This document shows positions 37,492 to 44,222 of a stretch of 64,000 bases of DNA, in pieces (the first letter of the stretch is position 1; each line of letters opens with the position of its first letter). Under the pieces are notes generated by a model. That model did not search any database. It saw only the letters and a list, made by a program, of their open reading frames with translations, and was not told the origin of the DNA. Source of the stretch: Saprospiraceae bacterium (GTDB lineage: Bacteria; Bacteroidota; Bacteroidia; Chitinophagales; Saprospiraceae); the NCBI GenBank assembly GCA_016719615.1, contig JADJYQ010000006.1, positions 402,100 to 466,099 on the forward strand, in the 5' to 3' direction. The translations under genes and the position numbers were made by a program.

Positions 37492-38745
37492 TTAATTTTT
37501 GATCAGTTTAGTCGTATATGATTTATGTAATTCAAGTTGTCTAATGGTAAGAAAATACAGTCCTGGCATTAAATTAATTTGAACTTCTCCATCGTATGTT
37601 TTTTCTTTATAAACCAGCTGTCCGACTGCATTGTAAATTGAGATATCTAATGCACTTTTAACTCCTTCAATTTTGAATGAATTCTCAACTGGATTTGGGA
37701 ATATTTTAATATTAGGGGTAAAACTATTGTAGTCAACATTTAGTGGTAAAGTGCAATTTGAAGGAATAGAGTCCGTTGTATAAAAGTCAACACAATTATT
37801 ACAAAAAACACTTTTAAAAAAGCAACTTGCTCTTGCACCTCTGAATACACTACTGGCGTTTCTAAAAATACCGTGTCCGCCAGTTATATCTATTGTTATT
37901 TCGCTACAAACATGATTTGATATTAAGTCATAATGAATAGCCCTAGAACCATTTAAAGTATAATGCAAAAAGGAATTGTCTGCATCAATTAAAACTGTTG
38001 TGTCAAGTTCTCCATGGAACGCAATTGTTGGAAGCATTTCATCAAAATCTACTTCGCTTTCGGTAATTCCACCCCAATTATTAAAAATTCCTTTGAAAGA
38101 ATAAGTATTAGTCAAATTATTGCCTGATGTATAAAGTTTTCCTAATTCTACACTTGTAGCAGTTGCATTATACAACAAGGATATACTGTCAAGTTCAAAT
38201 TGGTCTGCATAAACCATACCGAGAGCAAGCAAAGAACCTGCACTTTGTCCACCAACAAATAACCAACTGGTATCAATTCTAACGGCATTTGCATTGTTAA
38301 CTACAAATCGCATTGCAGCATGTCCATCTTGTATTGCTCTGTATCTCGCTTTATACTGACCGTATTCGGTAAAATCATAACCAAGTCGATAATTTACAGA
38401 AGCACAAACGAAACCTCTCCTTGCCATGAGAATACATAAATCTTTTATGTCCCCAGATTGTTTGTCACCAGATGAAAAACCACCACCGTGAAACAACATA
38501 ATAAAAGGGCGCTTTGGCGATGTATCAATTCCCAGATTTGGATAATATAAGTCCATAAGTAATGTGTCGGGGTTACCAAAGTGGTCAATGGCAATGCCAA
38601 ATTGAATATTGGCTCCAGTAGTAATTTCATTAGAATCGAAATATTCAACTTCGGTATATCTCGTATCACTAGTGCAATATTGTCCAAAAGCTTTTACATT
38701 TAGAACAAAGAAAACTGCCAATAAGAAAAAATATTTATTTTTCAT
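37492..38745 (-). CDS. Secreted alpha/beta-hydrolase esterase with T9SS sorting domain (cassette gene)
   Basis: 417 residues. Signal peptide (about 1-21), an esterase/BD-FAE-type hydrolase domain with the oxyanion motif FHGGGFSSGDK (about 84-94), the nucleophile Ser168 in GGQSAGS, and a later His region (ISNHVCSEITIDITGGHG). It ends in a T9SS type A sorting domain (about 345-417, IKIFPNPVENSFKIEG). It should be an exported carboxylesterase. It is followed upstream by the attC-like site at 38767 and is a full-length gene with its own export signals in what looks like a cassette. Confidence 0.85.
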   Translation of the reverse strand: MKNKYFFLLAVFFVLNVKAFGQYCTSDTRYTEVEYFDSNEITTGANIQFGIAIDHFGNPDTLLMDLYYPNLGIDTSPKRPFIMLFHGGGFSSGDKQSGDIKDLCILMARRGFVCASVNYRLGYDFTEYGQYKARYRAIQDGHAAMRFVVNNANAVRIDTSWLFVGGQSAGSLLALGMVYADQFELDSISLLYNATATSVELGKLYTSGNNLTNTYSFKGIFNNWGGITESEVDFDEMLPTIAFHGELDTTVLIDADNSFLHYTLNGSRAIHYDLISNHVCSEITIDITGGHGIFRNASSVFRGARASCFFKSVFCNNCVDFYTTDSIPSNCTLPLNVDYNSFTPNIKIFPNPVENSFKIEGVKSALDISIYNAVGQLVYKEKTYDGEVQINLMPGLYFLTIRQLELHKSYTTKLIKN

Positions 38746-38766
38746 GTCGTATCTGTATTAATTGCT

Positions 38767-38902
38767 TATAACAGTTTGCGGCTATCTGAAGGTGGCGATT
38801 TCGAAAAACTTTACTGTCAACCAAGTACGCATTTTGAAAGAAATACAAAGCTTGATTTATTCCATGAACCACCACATGTGGGTTAGTGCTGTGTGCGTTC
38901 GT
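38767..38902. repeat. attC-like inverted repeat
   Basis: Left arm TATAACagtttgcggctatctgaaggtggcgatttcg; right arm gaaccaccacatgtgggttagtgctgtgtgcg. The arms pair imperfectly, and the middle (ttgaaagaaatacaaagcttgatttat) aligns with the sites at 40836 and 41987. It lies just 3' of the minus-strand cupin gene (stop at 38972). Confidence 0.6.
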
Positions 38903-38971
38903 GCTACTCTATCAATGCAATCTGACTTAATCGGTTTTTCATAAAGTTGTTTGAATAATTGATTTGCTATT

Positions 38972-39514
38972 TTAGAACGAAGCTTTGTGGTCTTTAAGCG
39001 ATTTCACTTTAGGTTTGATAAATAATCCTGCGATAGCTGCAAAAATCGTGAATATAATACCGGGCGCACCAGCAAACTTGTATTGTCCGTGAATTTGTTT
39101 GAGTATAAAGTCGAAATCAACTATCATCTGAAAACCCGGCTTATTGGGATTAGATTGACTGTTTAATGAGTCAAAACCCTGTACCAACATATAGTCAATG
39201 TCAAGTGCAGGTTTATATGTGGCTCTAAGCTTTGTCTCTCTGTCAAGCGGATTTGAAAAGCTGTGTGCCGTGTTTGCTATAACATTAAAACTTTGTCCTT
39301 CTTCAAGAACAATTTTCTTGCCATTAGCCGAAAGTTCAAGTTTGCCTTCAATAACTTCAAAAATTTCATCTTGCAATGGATGGATATGAGGCGGTGGACC
39401 TTCTTGTCCAGCCGGAATGATGCAGATAATTTCTGTAAATGCACCTTCAGTGTCTTTACCTGTCTTTACAAAGGTGATTGTTTCACCTGTTGATTTTAGA
39501 GTTATAGATTTCAT
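38972..39514 (-). CDS. Cupin-domain protein with C-terminal hydrophobic tail (cassette gene)
   Basis: 180 residues. Cupin motif 1 is PPHIHPLQDEIFEVIEGKLELS (about 37-58) and motif 2 is near NTAHSFSNPLD (about 82-92), so a metal-binding beta-barrel is likely. A hydrophobic segment near residues 147-166 (GAPGIIFTIFAAIAGLFIKP) may anchor it in the membrane. Substrate unknown. It is flanked by attC-like sites on both sides. Confidence 0.8.
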   Translation of the reverse strand: MKSITLKSTGETITFVKTGKDTEGAFTEIICIIPAGQEGPPPHIHPLQDEIFEVIEGKLELSANGKKIVLEEGQSFNVIANTAHSFSNPLDRETKLRATYKPALDIDYMLVQGFDSLNSQSNPNKPGFQMIVDFDFILKQIHGQYKFAGAPGIIFTIFAAIAGLFIKPKVKSLKDHKASF

Positions 39515-39612
39515 TTTCCCTTATTTAATTCTGTGTTTAAAATTTTTGTTTTTAAGTTCCAGCTTTGTCGTTTATTCCAGATCATTTGATGTTAGCACTT
39601 TGGGCAAAAATG

Positions 39613-39753
39613 ATGCAACGGATATTGGCGTAGACGCTGCACCGCCAAACCATTAGCAGCCAAAAAGTAAAAAATAATTATTTCATTACCGTTGAAAATT
39701 AAAATAGAATGATTTTCGATGCTTTGCGGTGTAGAGTCTATGCCATGTTGGGC
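39613..39753. repeat. attC-like inverted repeat with canonical GTTGGGC core
   Basis: ATGCAAC (39613-39619) at the left and GTTGGGC (39747-39753) at the right; the latter fits the integron core GTTRRRY exactly. The inner arms ttggcgtagacgctgcaccgcc (39625 onward) and ggtgtagagtctatgccatg (39729 onward) pair over about 23 bases. It is of a different sequence type from the sites at 35567, 38767, 40836 and 41987. It lies 3' of the propeller gene (stop at 39764). Confidence 0.6.
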
Positions 39754-39763
39754 GTTCGTATTT

Positions 39764-40813
39764 TTAGTTCCAAGGTCCGTTTGTAGTTATGTTTATTGTT
39801 TCTCCATTTTTGTCAATTTTGTACAATACACCTGCACACCCTAACCAAATATTGCCTTCGTTATCTTTTAGAAAACTCATTGTCGAAGTGGGTACATCAT
39901 AATTTACAAACTCTTTTTTTTCGAGTTTATAAACTCCATTACTTATTGTGCTAAACCATAAATCGTTTGAAAGGTCTTTGTAAATTTCATAAACATCATT
40001 TTCGCTTAAACCTTGTCTTTCGGAAAAGTGTATGAATTTTTCTCCATCAAATTTATTTAGTCCACCTTGTCCAAATCGCTTTTTTGTATCAGCATTGTCT
40101 TTTTCAGCTACTCTTGTTCCTATCCAAATGTTTCCTTCATTATCAGGTTCAATTGATTGGACATTGTTTGAGTTTAATCCTTCTTTCGTAGTAAAATGAA
40201 CGAATGATATTCCGTTAAATTTGCTTGCACCATAACCATCTCTTCCAAACCAAATATTTCCTTCTGAATCTTCTGCAATTGAGGTTATCCAATCTTTGGT
40301 GTCTGGGTTAATTTTAGTTTCTACTTTCGGATAAGGAATTGCAAATATTTTGAATTGAATTCCATCAAATTTGCAAACTCCGCCCCAAGTTCCAATCCAA
40401 AAAGTTCCTTTGCTGTCGATAAATAAATTACTCACCATATCGCTACAAAGTCCATCTTTTTCAGAATAGTTTGTAAATGATTTTCCATCAAATTTTGATA
40501 TTCCACCACCTGTTCCAAACCATAAATTGCTTGAATCATCTTCAATGACCCTTGTTACACGATTGCTCGGCAATCCGTCTTCTGTTGTCAAATAGGTCAA
40601 TTTGTTTCCGTCATATTTTGCCACGCCTTTCTCTAAAGTTCCAAACCATAGATTTCCTTTAGAGTCTTGGAATGTTTCTACAACATAATCGTCAATTTGC
40701 GAAGCGTTTTGTACTTCAGTCGGTTTTTCATTTATTTCAGTTTCCGTTTTCTTCTCTTGCGATATGCAAGAAACCAATAAAACTGTCATTAATGTTAAGA
40801 GTAAAATTTTCAT
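39764..40813 (-). CDS. Two-component-regulator-type beta-propeller lipoprotein (cassette gene)
   Basis: 349 residues. Lipobox LLVSCIS (Cys near residue 16), then seven-bladed propeller repeats of the 'reg_prop' type (EDSxGNLWFGTxxGVxKFDGxxFxxYxxEDGLxSNxV). In hybrid two-component sensors this propeller is the extracellular ligand sensor, but here it stands alone without kinase or membrane helix. It is similar in plan to the gene at 42131. Flanked by attC-like sites. Confidence 0.85.
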   Translation of the reverse strand: MKILLLTLMTVLLVSCISQEKKTETEINEKPTEVQNASQIDDYVVETFQDSKGNLWFGTLEKGVAKYDGNKLTYLTTEDGLPSNRVTRVIEDDSSNLWFGTGGGISKFDGKSFTNYSEKDGLCSDMVSNLFIDSKGTFWIGTWGGVCKFDGIQFKIFAIPYPKVETKINPDTKDWITSIAEDSEGNIWFGRDGYGASKFNGISFVHFTTKEGLNSNNVQSIEPDNEGNIWIGTRVAEKDNADTKKRFGQGGLNKFDGEKFIHFSERQGLSENDVYEIYKDLSNDLWFSTISNGVYKLEKKEFVNYDVPTSTMSFLKDNEGNIWLGCAGVLYKIDKNGETINITTNGPWN

Positions 40814-40835
40814 TTATGTTTGGTTTTAATATGAC

Positions 40836-40967
40836 GCACAACGGTTTGCAGCTACAAGAAGTTGGCGATTTCGGAGACGAAAACTGTTTGTCAGCACTGA
40901 ATTTGATGCGAAGAACAAAGCTTCATTTAAGCACTGAACCGCCAATTTGTTGTAGGTGCAGTTAGCT
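40836..40967. repeat. attC-like inverted repeat
   Basis: GCACAACggtttgcagctacaagaagttggcg at the left and gaaccgccaatttgttgtaggtgcaGTTAGCT (core 40961-40967) at the right. The arms GCAGCTACAAGAAGTTGGCG and CGCCAATTTGTTGTAGGTGC pair with few mismatches. The stop codon of the NAD-epimerase gene (40962-40964) lies inside the core word. It is closest in sequence to the site at 41987. Confidence 0.7.
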
Positions 40968-41960
40968 GTTGTTAATATTTATTAGTTTATTTATTAATTG
41001 CATTTTAACTATTTCAGAAATTCCATAAATAGGCTCTTTCCACTCTAAATTGTGGTAGTAGTCAAAAGTCTCTTTTATTGAAACATCAAAGTCTGTAAAC
41101 TCAATGTTTAATCCACGATTCGCTTTGGTGTTGTCATAGGTAAAATAATCACAATCTAACCATAATGGCAAATCAGTCCATTCAGAAATGTTATGGCTTT
41201 TTAGAAATCCAGAATCTGCGGCATATGTTTTAGGTTGTTTTCCTGTAATTCCAACAATAGTTGAGATTAATTTTGAAATCGAAAGTTTAGGATACGTTGT
41301 AACATTATATATATCAGATTCCATTTCTTCAATCAATGTTCCGATTATTGCCTTTACTAAGTCTTTTACATATGTTACTGAGAACAGACTTTCACCTCTG
41401 TTCGGAATCAGTACATCATGTCCGCTTTTTATCTGATAAAGCCAATAATATAATCTATCTGTATTATCATATTGTCCATAGACTAATGATGGTCGTAAAA
41501 TACTGTATCGCAAACCACTTTGCTGTAATATTTTTTCACATTCTGCTTTTCTTTTTCCATATGTTGCCAATGAAGAATCTGTTCTTTCGTCATCACTGCA
41601 ATTAAGTGTAGGCGAATTTTCATCACGTAATATGGTTTTATTCAAGTCGTTATTATAAACTGAGCATGTTGAAATAAATATGTATCGTTTTAAAGAATTG
41701 TTTAGTTGCTTAGTAATCTTACTCAAGGAGTTTGGGAAATAGCATGACAAATCAACAATATAATCCCAGTTTTGAGTAAAAATTGAATCTATCTCAGGCG
41801 TATTTCTATCACCATATATTTTTCTTATCTCATGATATAAATCAGGATTGCTCTTTCCTCGATTGAAGATTGTAATTTCAAAATTATCAAGTGGTAATAA
41901 TGTTTCAATTAAGTTACGCCCAATAAAGTTTGTGCCTCCTAAAATCAATATTTTTTCCAT
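40962..41960 (-). CDS. NAD-dependent epimerase/dehydratase (cassette gene)
   Basis: 332 residues of the extended SDR type: GGTNFIGRNL (about 8-17) for NAD binding, STCSVYNN (serine, about 95-103) and YGKRKAECE (the YxxxK pair, about 135-143). It probably acts on a nucleotide sugar or on a related mRNA-binding protein-like substrate, as some plant relatives do. The stop is inside the attC-like core on its 3' side. It has no recognisable sugar-pathway neighbours. Confidence 0.85.
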   Translation of the reverse strand: MEKILILGGTNFIGRNLIETLLPLDNFEITIFNRGKSNPDLYHEIRKIYGDRNTPEIDSIFTQNWDYIVDLSCYFPNSLSKITKQLNNSLKRYIFISTCSVYNNDLNKTILRDENSPTLNCSDDERTDSSLATYGKRKAECEKILQQSGLRYSILRPSLVYGQYDNTDRLYYWLYQIKSGHDVLIPNRGESLFSVTYVKDLVKAIIGTLIEEMESDIYNVTTYPKLSISKLISTIVGITGKQPKTYAADSGFLKSHNISEWTDLPLWLDCDYFTYDNTKANRGLNIEFTDFDVSIKETFDYYHNLEWKEPIYGISEIVKMQLINKLININNS

Positions 41961-41986
41961 AATCGATTAATGTCTTGTTTAATAAC

Positions 41987-42118
41987 AGCTAACGTTTTGC
42001 AGCTACCCGAAGGTGGCGATTTCGGAGACGAAAACTGTTTGCCACAGTTGAACTTGATACGAAGCACAAATCTTCATTTAAGCACTGAAACGCCAATTTA
42101 TTGTAAGCGATGTTAGCT
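41987..42118. repeat. attC-like inverted repeat
   Basis: AGCTAACgttttgcagctacccgaaggtggcg (41987 onward) and aaacgccaatttattgtaagcgatGTTAGCT (ending 42118). The outer words AGCTAAC and GTTAGCT are exact reverse complements. The middle (atttcggagacgaaaactgtttg, then cttcatttaagcactgaa) is almost the same as in the site at 40836. It sits 13 bases from the stop of the propeller gene (42131). Confidence 0.7.
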
Positions 42119-42130
42119 CTAGCCATTCTA

Positions 42131-43201
42131 TTATTTATTTGTTGTCATTTCAGTTACTGTTTCTCCGTCATATTTCCATATTCCATTTGCTCCCCCAAAC
42201 CAAATATTGTATTCAAAATCACCAAGAATGAATAACACATCAGAGAAGGCTTTTCCGTTGTAGTTAAATTCAGAAAACTTTTGACCATCAAAAATGCATA
42301 AGTTTCCCATTCCTGTTCCCAGCCAAAGATTGCCATTTTTGTCTTCATAAATTGCACGAATCTGCTTATTGCAAAGTCCGTCTTCAACAGAATAAGTTTT
42401 GAATGAGCTACTATCATAAACAGTTAATCCGCTGTTTCTATTTCCGTTAAACCCAAACCATATCTTTCCGGTCTTGTCACAGTAAATTGTTCGTACCTGG
42501 TCTTCACTTAATCCATCCTTTATCAAATATTGTGTAAATACTTTACCATCGAATTGACTGACTCCTCCATGAGTCATTGATGCAAACCACATTTTTCCTT
42601 TGTTAGCTTTTCTTATAAAAGGAATCCAATTGTGAAACAAACTATCTTCTTGTTTTTGTCCGATTTCGGTTAAATATGATTTGAAGCTTTTCCCATCATA
42701 GCAATAAGCACCAGCTCCTCCAGTTCCAATCCATAAATTGTTGTTGTTATCGGTTGCTAAAGCATAAGCTGCATTTGGGCTTAGAGTGGGGTACACAGTG
42801 CTAATCCAACCTGTAGTGGTATCTTGGTAGGGTAGAGCAATATGTTCAAACTGTTTTCTGTCGTATTTGGTTAAACCGTTTTGAGTTCCGAACCACATAT
42901 TATTTCTATGGTCGGAGGTGATGGAATAGACTTGGTTACTGCTCAATCCGTTTTCCTCGGTATAGTTTTTAAATGCTTTTCCATCATAATGATATATACC
43001 ACCGCCATTACTGCTAAACCAAATAGTGCCGTCTTTGTCCAGGTAAGCATTTGAAAACCCATTTTTGGGAACTGGAAATTTGATTACTTCTATAACTTTC
43101 TCATCATCGGATGATGGTTTGTCATTTTTTACTTGTCCGATACAAGAAATAAATGTTGAAACTAAAAACAGTAAAAAGATATTTCTAAATGTGAATTTCA
43201 T
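42131..43201 (-). CDS. Two-component-regulator-type beta-propeller lipoprotein (cassette gene)
   Basis: 356 residues. Lipobox TFISCIG (Cys near residue 20), then seven propeller blades of the same reg_prop type as the gene at 39764 (KDGTIWFSSNGGGIYHYDGKAF, DHRNNMWFGTQNGLTKYDRKQF and so on). No kinase or DNA-binding part. Two related stand-alone propellers in neighbouring cassettes is noteworthy. Flanked by attC-like sites at 41987 and 43222. Confidence 0.85.
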   Translation of the reverse strand: MKFTFRNIFLLFLVSTFISCIGQVKNDKPSSDDEKVIEVIKFPVPKNGFSNAYLDKDGTIWFSSNGGGIYHYDGKAFKNYTEENGLSSNQVYSITSDHRNNMWFGTQNGLTKYDRKQFEHIALPYQDTTTGWISTVYPTLSPNAAYALATDNNNNLWIGTGGAGAYCYDGKSFKSYLTEIGQKQEDSLFHNWIPFIRKANKGKMWFASMTHGGVSQFDGKVFTQYLIKDGLSEDQVRTIYCDKTGKIWFGFNGNRNSGLTVYDSSSFKTYSVEDGLCNKQIRAIYEDKNGNLWLGTGMGNLCIFDGQKFSEFNYNGKAFSDVLFILGDFEYNIWFGGANGIWKYDGETVTEMTTNK

Positions 43202-43221
43202 TTTTCGTATTTTATGGTTAT

Positions 43222-43357
43222 AGATAACGGTCCAGCATACACGACGGCCGCCTTCCCTCTATGCCATAAGTAAAACAATCCGTTTTCATTTACAACCATG
43301 CCAAACAAAATTCCATCTAGGTCGCATTAGGCGGTTGGCTTGCATGCTATTTTATAC
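43222..43357. repeat. attC-like inverted repeat (divergent type)
   Basis: The arms agcatacacgacggccgcc (43233-43251) and ggcggttggcttgcatgct (43330-43348) pair at 14 of 19 positions, and GTTGGCT occurs within the right arm (43334-43340). It lies 3' of the toxin gene (stop at 43371). The sequence differs from the main site group, as is normal for cassettes of different origin. Confidence 0.4.
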
Positions 43358-43370
43358 CTTGCCGGCCATG

Positions 43371-43661
43371 TCATGTTGGTCTTATATTTGGATTCCGTCT
43401 TACATCAAATAATGAAAGAATAATAAGTTTTTCATCGTGGATCCTATAATATACTCTTATATTTTTAATCAATAAAATGCTATTAATCCTATTCCGAGAA
43501 TTCTCTAGAACTCCTAGATAAGGATTAGAACTTATTAAATTTATTAGGTGTTCAAGTTTGGACTGGAATTTTATGGCTGCCTTTTCTCCCCATTCATTTG
43601 TCAGATACTCTAGAATGTTATTTAAATCAAACGTATCGGCTTTTGCAAAGCGTATTTCCAT
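43371..43661 (-). CDS. RelE/ParE family toxin (cassette gene)
   Basis: 96 residues with the ParE-like pattern: an N-terminal FAKADTFDLNNILEYLTNEWG helix pair, an R-x-Y-Y-x-I motif (NIRVYYRIHDEKLIILSLFDVRRNP) and a C-terminal basic segment. It would either cut ribosome-bound mRNA or poison gyrase; the family does not say which. Its start directly follows the antitoxin's stop, the standard antitoxin-toxin order. It sits at the right end of the cassette-like array. Confidence 0.85.
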   Translation of the reverse strand: MEIRFAKADTFDLNNILEYLTNEWGEKAAIKFQSKLEHLINLISSNPYLGVLENSRNRINSILLIKNIRVYYRIHDEKLIILSLFDVRRNPNIRPT

Positions 43662-43889
43662 TTATCGCTTAAATACTTCATTCATTGAAACCAAATTATC
43701 GTCATTCTCTGATTCGTTAAAAGCTCTTAGGATGTGGTCTTTTTGGTCTTGGGTTAAATAATTCCAAGTCCTAGTATCCTTTGTGTTTCTATAATATTCA
43801 ATCAGCTCATAAATGGCTTCCAGTTTATCTAGGTCTTCAATGGATTCCAGTAGAGTGTTAATATCCTTTATCAAAGTATTCTTTGTCAT
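43662..43889 (-). CDS. Antitoxin of the RelE/ParE pair
   Basis: 75 residues from ATG 43889, which I prefer to a longer frame starting at 43940. Helical and acidic (DINTLLESIEDLDKLEAIYELIEYY), with a C-terminal tail that probably wraps the toxin (AFNESENDDNLVSMNEVFKR). No clear DNA-binding fold is visible. It is adjacent to the toxin gene. Confidence 0.7.
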   Translation of the reverse strand: MTKNTLIKDINTLLESIEDLDKLEAIYELIEYYRNTKDTRTWNYLTQDQKDHILRAFNESENDDNLVSMNEVFKR

Positions 43890-44222
43890 AATTCTACAAA
43901 AATAGCAATTTAATTTATTTTGGCCGGTATGGCATAACACGTTTATATCCAGTATATATCTTCTTCCAAAAACCCAAAAAGCCGGATAAACAAAGCTTTA
44001 TACCGGTATTGTACAAATATACTTTAGTCCGTTAAATTTGACATTGCATAATTGCACTGAATCGTCATGAGACGCAATCTAAAATTTATAAATTTTTAAA
44101 ATTGCCACCAAATCAAGCTTTCCCCATGCCCTTTCTTAAAAACTCCCCTAAATCCCTCAAAATCAGAAACATAATCTGAAATTACACCTTTCATTATCTT
44201 TGCATCCTTTAAAGTCCAAAAA
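43890..44222. other. Gap between cassette array and ileS
   Basis: No gene is supported. It contains a small inverted pair (gccggtat at 43922 / ataccggt near 44002) that could be the array boundary, and the ileS promoter element. Confidence 0.4.
44195..44202 (+). promoter_or_regulatory. Bacteroidota -7 element TATCTTTG
   Basis: An exact TAnnTTTG match 20 bases before the ileS ATG, so the leader would be very short. No strong -33 TTG. Confidence 0.5.
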
